The translations under genes were made by a program, and so were the position numbers. Shown one piece after another: positions 1-8,887 of a DNA stretch of 59,804 nt (position 1 is its first letter; each line of letters starts with the position of its first letter). The notes under the pieces were generated by a model. It was not told the origin of the DNA and made no database searches. It saw only the letters and a program-made list of their open reading frames with translations. The stretch comes from Clostridia bacterium (GTDB lineage Bacteria > Bacillota > Clostridia > TANB77 > CAG-508): contig JAFXGW010000001.1 of NCBI GenBank assembly GCA_017536685.1, positions 1 to 59,804 on the forward strand. The letters run 5' to 3'.

Positions 1-446
1 AAAATACCAGCTTCAATCATAGATTCTCCTCTAACTGTAAGCATAAAACTTTCTCCTGAACCTACGAAATCTAATGGAATTGGGAATGTATCAGTTACGT
101 TTTCAACAGCTAAAATTGGTTCACCAGCTGTAATTTTTCCAATTACTGGAACATCAACCATTTCTCTACTTGAATAAACTTCTTTATCAAATGTTGATTG
201 TTGTCCTTCTATAGCTCCACCTTTTAATAATTTTAAAGTTCTTCCTTTTTGACTTTCTTTTTTGATATATCCTTTTTTCTCTAATGATGCAATATATCCA
301 TGAACTGTTGCTGTTGATTTTAAATCTACAGCTTTACCAATTTCTCTAACTGATGGAGGATAACCATTAAGATTTATTTGTTTTTCAATAAATTTTAATA
401 TTGCTTTCTCCCTTTTATTTAAGCTATTTGGATCTTTTTTTCTCAT
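1..446 (-). CDS. lexA: LexA repressor, 3' end cut by window edge
   Basis: SOS-response repressor with self-cleavage protease activity. The first 148 codons are present. The N-terminal winged-helix domain is seen in NKREKAILKFIEKQ and PPSVREIGKAVDLKSTATVHGY, and the C-terminal S24 domain begins with the Ala-Gly cleavage site in IGKITAGEPI. The nucleophile Ser lies in GESMIEAG just before the edge; the catalytic Lys is beyond the window. The ATG is at 446-444. A LexA box and a promoter lie upstream on the same strand, so the gene is almost certainly autoregulated. It is divergent from nothing and runs off the left edge. Confidence 0.95.
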   Translation of the reverse strand, partial: MRKKDPNSLNKREKAILKFIEKQINLNGYPPSVREIGKAVDLKSTATVHGYIASLEKKGYIKKESQKGRTLKLLKGGAIEGQQSTFDKEVYSSREMVDVPVIGKITAGEPILAVENVTDTFPIPLDFVGSGESFMLTVRGESMIEAGI

Positions 447-503
447 ATAATTAGTACCCCATTTCTATATTATACTTTATTTTTACCGAAATTTTATTCT
501 ACA

Positions 504-558
504 GAACTTTCGTTCTATAATCTAAAAAGATATTATCATAAAACATTTTGTTTGTCAA
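504..558 (-). promoter_or_regulatory. lexA promoter with LexA (SOS) box
   Basis: Minus strand: -35 TTGACA at 558-553, 17-nt spacer, -10 TAATAT at 535-530. The sequence GAACTTTCGTTC at 504-515 fits the Firmicutes LexA box GAAC-N4-GTTC and lies just downstream of the expected start point. A perfect inverted repeat with 9-bp arms (546-564) overlaps the -35 and could be a second operator. Confidence 0.85.
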
Positions 559-580
559 ACAAAAGTTTTATTTTTATATA

Positions 581-611
581 AAAAAAGAAAGTAATTTTTT
601 CAATTACTTTC
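581..611 (-). terminator. Terminator after obg
   Basis: Stem GAAAGTAATT (587-596) pairs with AATTACTTTC (602-611). It is followed on the minus strand by six T (586-581). Confidence 0.85.
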
Positions 612-631
612 TACTTATTTTATGTTTTTAA

Positions 632-1915
<1,284 letters not shown>

Positions 1916-2072
1916 TTACTCCTTAAATTTAAACACTAATTTCATTTTCAAATAAATTTAATTTATTTGAATTATATTATCAATTTAATTTTTATAAAAT
2001 TTTAATAATATTAATTTATTTTCTTAATATATTTTAATCTTAATTTAAATTTTCATTAGTGTTTTTTATTTC

Positions 2073-3092
2073 TTAATTTTCAAAGTAATCTAGCATCATA
2101 GCTTTTTTAACTTTTTTCATAGTTTCTTTAGCTGTTTTTCTTGCTCTTTCTGTTCCTTCTTTTAATATTCTATCAACTTCTTCTGGATGAGCTTCATAGT
2201 AAGCTCTTTTTTCTCTCATAGGTCTTAAGAATTCTATAATGTTATTTGCAAGTTCTCTTTTACAAGCAACACATCCTCTTGCTCCAGCTTTACATTCACC
2301 GCAAGCTCTTGTACAAGCTTCTTGGCTTGAAAATAATTTATGATAATAAGCAACCATACAAACATCAGGATTTCCTAAATCATCTTTTTTTATTCTGTTT
2401 GGATCAGTTACTGCACTCATAACTTTTTTAGTAATTTCTTCTTCTGAATCAGAAAGGTAAATTGCATTTCCTAAAGATTTACCCATTTTTTCATTTCCAT
2501 CTAAACCTTTTATTCTTTTTCCTTCAGATAAAACGATTTCTGGTTCTTTTAAAATTCCTTCACCATATATGCTATTAAATTTTCTAACTATTTCTTTACA
2601 TTGTTCAATTAATGGTTCTTGATCTTCACCTACTGGTACAAGTTCACCTTCAAATGCTGTTATATCTGCAGCTTGACTTACTGGATATCCTAAAAATCCA
2701 TAAGTTACACTTTCTCCAAATAAATCTCTTTTTTGAGCAATCTCTGTTTTAACAGTAGGATTTCTTTGAAGTCTAGCAATTGTAACTAGATTTGAATAAA
2801 ATACTGTAAGTTCTGCTGTTTCTGGTATCATTGATTGTATATATATTGTTGTTTTTTCTGGATCAATTCCTACTGATAAATAATCCATAACAACTTCTCT
2901 AACATTTTTTCTTACTTTTTCTGGATTATTGAAATTATCTGTTAATGCTTGAACATCTGCAATTAATATATATGGTTCATATTCTCCGCTTTCTTGCATT
3001 TCAACTCTTTTTTTCAAAGATCCAAAATAATGTCCTATATGTAATTTTCCTGTAGGTCTATCACCTGTTAATATTCTTTTTTTATTTTCCAT
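2073..3092 (-). CDS. trpS: Tryptophanyl-tRNA synthetase, Fe-S-type cysteine set
   Basis: Charges tRNA-Trp; class Ic synthetase in the cytoplasm. The HIGH-type motif is TGKLHIGHYFGSL (about residues 15-27) and the KMSKS-type motif is KMGKS (about 200). At 339 aa it is close to the usual 330. Residues about 240-275 carry a cysteine cluster (DVC...GEC-x6-C-x2-C), which resembles the C-x22-C-x6-C-x2-C motif that binds a 4Fe-4S cluster in Thermotoga maritima TrpRS; the first gap here is 21. Regulation may involve the Trp-containing mini-ORF upstream rather than a T-box, because no GGTGGNACCGCG core is present. Confidence 0.96.
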   Translation of the reverse strand: MENKKRILTGDRPTGKLHIGHYFGSLKKRVEMQESGEYEPYILIADVQALTDNFNNPEKVRKNVREVVMDYLSVGIDPEKTTIYIQSMIPETAELTVFYSNLVTIARLQRNPTVKTEIAQKRDLFGESVTYGFLGYPVSQAADITAFEGELVPVGEDQEPLIEQCKEIVRKFNSIYGEGILKEPEIVLSEGKRIKGLDGNEKMGKSLGNAIYLSDSEEEITKKVMSAVTDPNRIKKDDLGNPDVCMVAYYHKLFSSQEACTRACGECKAGARGCVACKRELANNIIEFLRPMREKRAYYEAHPEEVDRILKEGTERARKTAKETMKKVKKAMMLDYFEN

Positions 3093-3133
3093 TTTTATAC
3101 CTCACCTTAAAATTTTTTATTTTTATTTAAAGT

Positions 3134-3172
3134 TTAGTATTGCCATCGTTTAGTAAAATAGTTTATTTCCAT
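3134..3172 (-). CDS. Candidate leader peptide of trpS (12 aa, one Trp)
   Basis: ATG at 3172-3170 opens the short frame MEINYFTKRWQY, ending TAA at 3136-3134, 41 nt before the trpS start. GAGAGGAAG precedes it at suitable spacing. The start codon lies in a 7-bp hairpin (AGTTTAT/ATAAACT). It lies inside the trpS leader transcribed from the promoter at 3272-3300. A Trp codon just before the stop of a translated leader suggests Trp-sensing attenuation; this is inference. Confidence 0.45.
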   Translation of the reverse strand: MEINYFTKRWQY

Positions 3173-3271
3173 AATAAACTTCCTCTCTTTAGTTTTATAA
3201 AAGCTTGATTGTAAAATTATTATTATAAAAACTCTCGTCACAATTAAGCTCTATTTTTTTATCACTTCATT

Positions 3272-3300
3272 ATTATACTGTATTTTTACTTAAAAATCAA
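3272..3300 (-). promoter_or_regulatory. trpS promoter
   Basis: Minus strand TTGATT (3300-3295), 17-nt spacer, TATAAT (3277-3272). This gives a leader of about 170 nt before trpS. It lies back to back with the cassette promoter at 3308-3336. Confidence 0.75.
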
Positions 3301-3307
3301 TGTCTCT

Positions 3308-3336
3308 TTGACATTTTATGTAAATTATGTTATACT
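3308..3336 (+). promoter_or_regulatory. Promoter of the 3485-4595 cassette
   Basis: TTGACA (3308-3313), 17-nt spacer, TATACT (3331-3336): a near-consensus sigma-A promoter. It rules out a coding start at 3308 and leaves a leader of about 140 nt before the gene. Confidence 0.85.
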
Positions 3337-3484
3337 TGATTCTGTTATTTTGTGTTCGTGCCTAAAATCAAACTCGTTAAAAGGCATCAACCACAAGGCT
3401 AGCCCAGGCTTTATACAAAATAAACATTACATTATAATGGGAACGAAAGTAGCAAATCTAAACGCTACTGTAGGGAAAGGTTTT

Positions 3485-4033
3485 ATGCAGTTGTTTGTGA
3501 CACGCGAAGGTCAAACATGGGACATTAATCCTCTTGTTTCAGCCGTCTTTGAAAACGGAGCTTTAGTGGTATTCTCTAAAGAGAATACAAACACCGTATA
3601 CGGTGTTTCTGAAGCTGCACTAGGAGAACTGTTTCATGTTCAAGTCTTTGGACATGAAAAGGCTCCTATTCTCAAAAAAGGCTCTATGCCGGAAGGACGT
3701 GGCAACAAAATTCTTTGGGCATTATCCTTCGTCGAAGACGAAAAGCGTACTAACACAGAAGAAGAATTCTATGAGCGCCAGCCGGAAATTGAAAAATCCT
3801 ATGGTTCTGATGTTTCTATCATCTATTCCAAAAAAGGTGCTTACGCAATCTTCCTCGCCAAAAAGACCGCGCAACCTGGAAAAGGCCGGAGAAGTTATCA
3901 GGTCAAATACAAACCTTGTCTTGGCTGGTGTTCGGACACCATCACAGACGAAGAACTCAAAAATTTAATTCGTGAGTTCCGGCGCCACAGAAAAATCTAT
4001 TGCCCGCTTGAATTCTTAGAAGTGGTAAAGTAA
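3485..4033 (+). CDS. Unknown protein, paralogue of the next gene (first of pair)
   Basis: Function not recognised. I place the start at ATG 3485 (182 aa) because an upstream promoter lies at 3308-3336, GGGAAAGG sits 4 nt before this ATG, and the resulting N-terminus MQLF matches MQIF of the next gene. The two proteins align along their length: GRGNKILWALSF / TRGARIAWALSF in the middle, and IYCPLEFLEVVK / LFCPIEYLKVI at the C-terminus. No signal peptide or membrane segment is seen. Codon use (CGC, GGA, ATC, GCC) is richer in G+C than the flanking trpS and cadA, which suggests acquisition. It is separated from the second gene by 22 nt, so the two are co-transcribed. Confidence 0.8.
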   Translation: MQLFVTREGQTWDINPLVSAVFENGALVVFSKENTNTVYGVSEAALGELFHVQVFGHEKAPILKKGSMPEGRGNKILWALSFVEDEKRTNTEEEFYERQPEIEKSYGSDVSIIYSKKGAYAIFLAKKTAQPGKGRRSYQVKYKPCLGWCSDTITDEELKNLIREFRRHRKIYCPLEFLEVVK

Positions 4034-4055
4034 GAAAATAGTAGGTGATAAAATA

Positions 4056-4595
4056 ATGCAAATTTTTCTTTACGAACCAAACATGAGCTTTAATGCAAAT
4101 GTATATGTTCACTCTGAATTTGACGGTTCTGTTCTTCGGACCTATTTCAATAATGAGTTAACAGATTCACGCGCAGCAAAAATCGGCGATTCTTTTTACA
4201 TCATACCTTGTGGTTCTAAAAAAGCCCCTACAGTCACGGCTGTTGAACTGCCTAAAACTCGAGGTGCAAGAATTGCATGGGCTCTTTCCTTTATTGGTGA
4301 GAGTAAGTATGTAAATGAAGAAAAAGAATTCTGGAACCGTTATCAGCAAATTTCCAAAGATTGCACTCTTATGAATTCCATCTATCTGCTTAATCCCAGT
4401 GTATATGCACTGTGTATCGCAGATCGAGTGGCTGATTCCAAAAGAGTCGCATCTAAGCCTAAAATTAAGCCTAAAAATCCTATTTTGGCTTGGATTTCTG
4501 ATGATATTTCAGATAGCGAAATTGACGAACTTGTAGATCGTTTTACAAGAATTCGAACTCTTTTCTGTCCTATCGAATATTTGAAAGTCATCTAA
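4056..4595 (+). CDS. Unknown protein, paralogue of the preceding gene (second of pair)
   Basis: 179 aa, function not recognised. AGGTGA lies 7 nt before the ATG. It shares with its upstream neighbour an N-terminal MQ(I/L)F strand, a central (R/T)RG-x-(K/R)I-x-WALSF block followed by an E-E-F-(Y/W) helix, a basic KPKIKPK segment and the C-terminal CPIEYLKVI block. A soluble cytoplasmic protein is likely. The duplication plus joint promoter and terminator suggests a heteromeric or two-component unit acquired together. Confidence 0.8.
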   Translation: MQIFLYEPNMSFNANVYVHSEFDGSVLRTYFNNELTDSRAAKIGDSFYIIPCGSKKAPTVTAVELPKTRGARIAWALSFIGESKYVNEEKEFWNRYQQISKDCTLMNSIYLLNPSVYALCIADRVADSKRVASKPKIKPKNPILAWISDDISDSEIDELVDRFTRIRTLFCPIEYLKVI

Positions 4596-4637
4596 CCTCA
4601 AGTAAAAACCTTAAGCTACACAAATACTTATGTGGTA

Positions 4638-4680
4638 AAAGCCTACTCAAATCCCAAAATTTGAGTAGGCTTTCTTCTTT
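4638..4680 (+). terminator. Terminator closing the paralogue-pair cassette
   Basis: A 15-bp perfect stem AAAGCCTACTCAAAT / ATTTGAGTAGGCTTT (4638-4652, 4659-4673) is followed by TCTTCTTT. Confidence 0.9.
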
Positions 4681-4745
4681 ATTTACTTTATATTCTCTAA
4701 ATTATTAATTTGTTTTATTAATCTATTATTTCTAATTATTTTACT

Positions 4746-6971
4746 TTATTTTTTTAATATTCTAATAGTATTAAATATTGTTATTAATGTAACTCCAACA
4801 TCAGCAAAAACGGCCATCCACATTTGTGCTAATCCCAAAACGCTTAATAGTAATACTCCCACTTTTACTAATAAAGCAAATATTAGATTTTGTTTTATTA
4901 TTTTGTTTGTGAATTTTGAAATTTTTATGGCTTCTTCTATTTTGTTTAAATTATCTGTCATTATAACCATATCAGATGCTTCAATCGCTGAACTTGATCC
5001 AATTCCTCCCATTGAAATACCTATATCTGCTAATGCTAAAACAGGAGAATCATTTATTCCATCACCAACAAAAGCAACTTTTCCACTTGTTTTATTATTT
5101 ATAATTTTTTCAAGTTCATTGTATTTATCTATTGGTAACATTTCTGCTTTTATTTCACTGATTCCAATTTCTTTTGCTACTTTTTTGGCAATCTCTAAAT
5201 TATCACCAGTAAACATATAAGTATTAACTCCTAAATATTTCAATTCTTCTATTGCTTCTTTAGCTTCACATTTTATTGAATCATTTAAAATCAAAGCACC
5301 AATAACATTTTCATCTACTTTAACATAAATTATTGTTCCAACTTCATTTTCATCTTTATTTCCTGTTAATTCAGCATTTCCAATTTTAATAGTTCGTCCA
5401 TCTAATCTATATTGTAAACCTTTTCCAGCAATTTCTTCAAAATCAGTAGCTCTATCTGTATTTACTATTTTTCCATATCTATTAAGAACTGCCGTTGCCA
5501 AAGGGTGATTAGAAAAACTTTCTCCAATTGCTGCAAATTTTAAAATCTCATTTTCTGAATAGTCTTTATCATATACTTTAATTTTTTCTACTTCAAATTT
5601 TCCTTTTGTTAAAGTTCCAGTTTTATCAAAAGCAATATATTTTATATCTTTTATAGCATCTAAATAGTTACTACCTTTAACTAATATTCCTTGTTTTGAT
5701 GCTTTTCCTATTCCTGAAAAATAACTCAAAGGAACTGAAATAACAATCGCACATGGGCATGACACTACTAAAAATATTAACGCTCTATATAATGAAGCTT
5801 TATATGTAATATTTAATATCGCTGGCATTAAAGCAATTACTAATAAAGCCATAATTAGTACAATTGGCGTATATATTTTTGAAGCTTTATTAACAAATGT
5901 CTCCGTTTTAGCTTTTTTATCAGTTGCATTTTCTACTAATTCTAAAATTCTATTTACAGTACTATCTTCATATTTTTCTGTTACTTTAACTTCTATTAGT
6001 CCTTTTTCATTTATGCAACCAGACAACACCATATCATTCTCTTTTACTTCTCTTAAAGTTGATTCTCCCGTTAATGAAGCTGTATTTAAATAAGCAACTC
6101 CCGAAATAATTCTTCCATCTAACGGTACTTTTTCACCTTGTTTAATTACAATTATATCACCTATATTAACATCTTCTGGATTTACTTTATGTTCATGATT
6201 TCCATGTTTTAAATTTGCATATTCTGGTTTTATATCCATTAAATCTGCAATTGATTTTCTAGTATTATTTATAGCTTTCTCTTCTAAAATCTTTCCAATT
6301 TCATATAAAACTATAACCATCAACCCCTCAATTTCTTCACCTATTAATAGGGCTCCAATACAAGAAATTGTTACTAAAAAATTTTCATCAATTGTTTTCT
6401 TTTTTAATAATTTTATTGCATTTTTTGAAGTTCTATACAATAAAATAACATAAGAAATTATAATTAAAACTAAACTTATATTTTCTGATAAATTAAATTT
6501 CATAGAAATAATCATTAATATGATTCCTAAAAGAACCCTTAGCAAATTAATATTTTTTTTCTTATGAATGTTTTCTTTATTTCTATGATTCTCATTATGT
6601 ATATTTTTTTCACTATGCTCATGAGTTTTATTATTCTCATAGCACTCTTCATTACAAGAAGAATGTTTATCTTTATGAGCATGAGTATTTATATGATTGT
6701 GTTTATCATAATGTTCATGATTAAAGTTTTCTTTTTTATTATGCTTTTTTAAATTTATAACTTCAACTTCTGGTTCTAAACTTTTTACAATTTTTTCTAT
6801 TTCTTCATCCAATACTTCAATTTCTGTTTCAAAGGAAAGTTTTAAAGTATTAAAATTCACAACAACATTTTCATAACTTTTATTCTCTGAAAATTTATTT
6901 TGAATTTTATTTGCACAATTTGCACAATCCAATCCTTCCAATCTAAATTCATACTTCTTCAATGTGTTCAT
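4746..6971 (-). CDS. cadA: Zn/Cd/Pb-type heavy-metal P-type ATPase
   Basis: Membrane P1B-ATPase that exports Zn2+, Cd2+ or Pb2+. 741 aa from the ATG at 6971, preceded by GAGAAGGGGC. Domains: HMA metal-binding domain with GLDCANCANKI (about 14-24), a His-rich linker (about 75-125, many H-E/K-H repeats), paired membrane helices, actuator TGES, membrane CPC in VVSCPCAIV, phosphorylation DKTGTLT, HP motif in NHPLA, and GDGINDSPVLALADIGISMG near the end. The start overlaps the cadC reading frame by 23 nt, indicating translational coupling. The CPC motif together with the CadC-type neighbour favours divalent Zn/Cd/Pb over Cu. Confidence 0.95.
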   Translation of the reverse strand: MNTLKKYEFRLEGLDCANCANKIQNKFSENKSYENVVVNFNTLKLSFETEIEVLDEEIEKIVKSLEPEVEVINLKKHNKKENFNHEHYDKHNHINTHAHKDKHSSCNEECYENNKTHEHSEKNIHNENHRNKENIHKKKNINLLRVLLGIILMIISMKFNLSENISLVLIIISYVILLYRTSKNAIKLLKKKTIDENFLVTISCIGALLIGEEIEGLMVIVLYEIGKILEEKAINNTRKSIADLMDIKPEYANLKHGNHEHKVNPEDVNIGDIIVIKQGEKVPLDGRIISGVAYLNTASLTGESTLREVKENDMVLSGCINEKGLIEVKVTEKYEDSTVNRILELVENATDKKAKTETFVNKASKIYTPIVLIMALLVIALMPAILNITYKASLYRALIFLVVSCPCAIVISVPLSYFSGIGKASKQGILVKGSNYLDAIKDIKYIAFDKTGTLTKGKFEVEKIKVYDKDYSENEILKFAAIGESFSNHPLATAVLNRYGKIVNTDRATDFEEIAGKGLQYRLDGRTIKIGNAELTGNKDENEVGTIIYVKVDENVIGALILNDSIKCEAKEAIEELKYLGVNTYMFTGDNLEIAKKVAKEIGISEIKAEMLPIDKYNELEKIINNKTSGKVAFVGDGINDSPVLALADIGISMGGIGSSSAIEASDMVIMTDNLNKIEEAIKISKFTNKIIKQNLIFALLVKVGVLLLSVLGLAQMWMAVFADVGVTLITIFNTIRILKK

Positions 6972-7305
6972 GCCCCTTCTCAAAGATTTCTTTAACATGC
7001 TGATCATCTAAAGAATAATAAACAGATTTTCCATCTTTCCTATATTTAACAAGTTTAGCTTGTTTCAAAACTCTCAATTGATGAGAAATTGCTGATGGTG
7101 TTGAATTAGTGATTTCTGCAATGTCACATACACATAATTCTTCCATCATTAATGCATTTATTATTTTCATTCTTGTAGAATCACCAAAAACTTTAAAAAG
7201 CTCTGCTAAGTCAAAAATCTCTTCATCTGCTAAAATCTCTTTTTTTACTCGTTCAACAATTTCTGCATTTGAATTTTCTTCTTCACATCTTATAAACTCT
7301 TCCAT
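6949..7305 (-). CDS. cadC: CadC/SmtB-type ArsR metal-sensing repressor
   Basis: 118 aa winged-helix repressor that releases DNA on binding metal. I start it at ATG 7305 because AAAGGAGAAAG precedes it. An N-terminal Cys (FIRCEEEN) and the ELCVCD pair form the CadC-type alpha3N thiolate site. The C-terminal DDQHVKEIFEKGHEHIEE carries the D-x-H / H-x2-E alpha5 zinc site. The recognition helix is STPSAISHQLRVLKQAKLV. First gene of an operon with cadA, with a palindromic operator over its own promoter. Confidence 0.94.
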   Translation of the reverse strand: MEEFIRCEEENSNAEIVERVKKEILADEEIFDLAELFKVFGDSTRMKIINALMMEELCVCDIAEITNSTPSAISHQLRVLKQAKLVKYRKDGKSVYYSLDDQHVKEIFEKGHEHIEEV

Positions 7306-7337
7306 TCTTTCTCCTTTGCAATTCATCATATTTGAAT

Positions 7338-7357
7338 ATATGAATAATCATTCATAT
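7338..7357 (-). promoter_or_regulatory. CadC operator
   Basis: The palindrome ATATGAAT-AATC-ATTCATAT resembles known CadC/CzrA-type operators (TGAAT...ATTCA). It lies directly downstream of the -10 of the cadC promoter, where a bound repressor would block transcription. Confidence 0.85.
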
Positions 7358-7361
7358 GTTT

Positions 7362-7390
7362 ATTATAATCTTAGCTTTTTTTATTGTCAA
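7362..7390 (-). promoter_or_regulatory. cadC-cadA promoter
   Basis: Minus strand: consensus TTGACA (7390-7385), 17-nt spacer, TATAAT (7367-7362). Confidence 0.9.
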
Positions 7391-7401
7391 TATATATGTA
7401 T

Positions 7402-7557
7402 AGATAAATAAAGATATTTTATATATAGTCTCCTTACTGGTCGGGCAATGATTAAAAAATTTTAACGCTCAAAAATTGTTCGCTAATTTTTTAATCAACA
7501 GCTTCGCTGACCCTCCCAAACTGCGCGTCGACTTATATAAAATATCTTTATTTATCT
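7402..7557. repeat. 156-bp nested inverted-repeat element
   Basis: Perfect 24-bp terminal inverted repeats (7402-7425 and 7534-7557) extend almost to AGTC/GACT. Inside lies a second perfect 12-bp palindrome, GATTAAAAAATT / AATTTTTTAATC, around a GC-richer centre with TGGTCGGGC and GACCCTCCC. No ORF is present. It sits just upstream of the cadC promoter. It could be a MITE-like element or a structured RNA. Confidence 0.8.
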
Positions 7558-7580
7558 TTATATTATTTTGAACAGCAAAA

Positions 7581-7602
7581 AAGCTCCGATTAATCGGAGC
7601 TT
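7581..7602 (-). terminator. Terminator after the gene at 7615-8544
   Basis: AAGCTCCGATTAATCGGAGCTT forms a compact hairpin; the minus strand continues with a T run (TTTTTTGC). Confidence 0.9.
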
Positions 7603-7614
7603 GAATTTATTTAA

Positions 7615-8544
7615 TTAGTTATCTCTTCCTTCTGGTAAAGCTGGATAATCAAGAACAACTCTTATTGACATTATAAATCTTATTGTTCTTACGAATTTAC
7701 TATTTTTAAATCTTTGCCATAATGAAGGTTTTGCTTCAAATCTTGTTTCTTCAAAATACGTATCCATATCTTCTGCTGAAGCTAATTCTCCACCAACAAC
7801 TTCTGATTCATTTGAAGAAGTTGTTTCTTTTACAGATTTTTTAACTGGTTCTAATATAGCTTGTGCTACAGGAGCAACAGTTTCTTCTTTTACTTCTTCT
7901 GTTATTTCATCTATCGGTGCAGGAATATATTTTAAAGCTTCTGCTATTTCGATTCCAATATAACTTAACGCTTTTGATTTATCTTCAATTCTTTCCATAT
8001 CAATTTCAATATGTAAGTTTGATTCTAAATTTCCAATTTTTGTATCTATAGTCTTAACAGCATTTACAAATTCTTCAGATTCTTTATCTTTTGATTTTCC
8101 AATTACAGTCAACGCTTCTGCTATTTCAGCAGGATACTTTGATTCTAATTTTTTAACAATTTCTTTCCAATTTTTAGCTCTAGCTTTTACAGCTGCAGTA
8201 GCATCTCTTAAAACACTAGCAAGTTTAATATTTTTCTCTCTTTGTCTAATTAAATCTTCAATTTTTTTAGTGTTTTCTTCGAATTGATTTGTAGCATATT
8301 CTACTAAATCATAAGCTGCTTTATAAACACTTTTTGGAAAATTCTTTTTCTTTGGATACTCTAACAAGTAAGTTTTTACAGATTCAACCAAATCTTTAAA
8401 ATAAGAATCATCTTCTAATTGAACTATTTGTTTTTTGCTGTTTGGATTTATTAATTTTTGAACTTTATCGATATTTGATAATATTTTTTCTTCCGTGATC
8501 ACCATCTTCACGTTTACTATGCCTGATTTATTGAAAAATGACAT
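7615..8544 (-). CDS. Unknown, coiled-coil-rich protein
   Basis: 309 aa from ATG 8544, chosen because AAGGAGG lies about 8 nt upstream. Product not recognised. It is mostly helical and charged (about residues 15-210, KVQKLIN, QFEENTKKIEDLIRQREK), followed by an acidic, Thr/Val-rich linker (about 210-265) and a short basic C-terminus SLWQRFKNSKFVRTIRF that could be an amphipathic membrane-binding helix. No signal peptide. Composition matches native genes. It has its own promoter and terminator, so it is monocistronic. Confidence 0.85.
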   Translation of the reverse strand: MSFFNKSGIVNVKMVITEEKILSNIDKVQKLINPNSKKQIVQLEDDSYFKDLVESVKTYLLEYPKKKNFPKSVYKAAYDLVEYATNQFEENTKKIEDLIRQREKNIKLASVLRDATAAVKARAKNWKEIVKKLESKYPAEIAEALTVIGKSKDKESEEFVNAVKTIDTKIGNLESNLHIEIDMERIEDKSKALSYIGIEIAEALKYIPAPIDEITEEVKEETVAPVAQAILEPVKKSVKETTSSNESEVVGGELASAEDMDTYFEETRFEAKPSLWQRFKNSKFVRTIRFIMSIRVVLDYPALPEGRDN

Positions 8545-8588
8545 TGTAAACAACCTCCTTCGTATCAATCTAATTAAATACTACTGTT

Positions 8589-8617
8589 ATTATAACGTTA
8601 TTTCCGTAAAACTACAA
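8589..8617 (-). promoter_or_regulatory. Promoter of the gene at 7615-8544
   Basis: Minus strand TTGTAG (8617-8612), 17-nt spacer, TATAAT (8594-8589), about 45 nt before the ATG. Confidence 0.7.
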
Positions 8618-8747
8618 GTATTTTTTCGACTTTTTTCTATTACATTTTTATTACATTTTCATTCTTATTACCATTCAATTTTATATTTTTGGAAATTTTC
8701 AGAAAACAAAAGATAAAACTTTAAATTTAATAACTTTACTATTAGAT

Positions 8748-8796
8748 AAAAAAAGTAATTAGATTTCCAACTTTTTTGTTAAATAATCCAATTACT
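8748..8796 (-). terminator. Terminator after the acyl-CoA synthetase gene
   Basis: AGTAATTGGATT / AATCTAATTACT (one mismatch) is followed on the minus strand by a T run at 8753-8748. The rest of the 8569-8887 gap holds only the upstream gene's promoter and AT-rich sequence. Confidence 0.75.
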
Positions 8797-8887
8797 CTTT
8801 TATTAAAATCAAATTAATTTACTTATAAATTTATTCATTTAATAAACTTTATTTTTATCAAAATAATTTTATTTTATCTCTTATATA

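Noticed and set aside
1931..2064. 10-bp inverted repeat AAACACTAAT / ATTAGTGTTT between trpS and obg
   Set aside because: Arms are 114 nt apart in almost pure AT sequence and lack a T run where needed; may be chance.
3093..3270. T-box leader for trpS
   Set aside because: No GGTGGNACCGCG core or matching terminator; the Trp-containing mini-ORF explains the leader better.
3308..3484. N-terminal extension of the first paralogue gene back to 3308
   Set aside because: The extension overlaps a TTGACA-17-TATACT promoter, and the ATG at 3485 has a good ribosome binding site and matches the paralogue's N-terminus.
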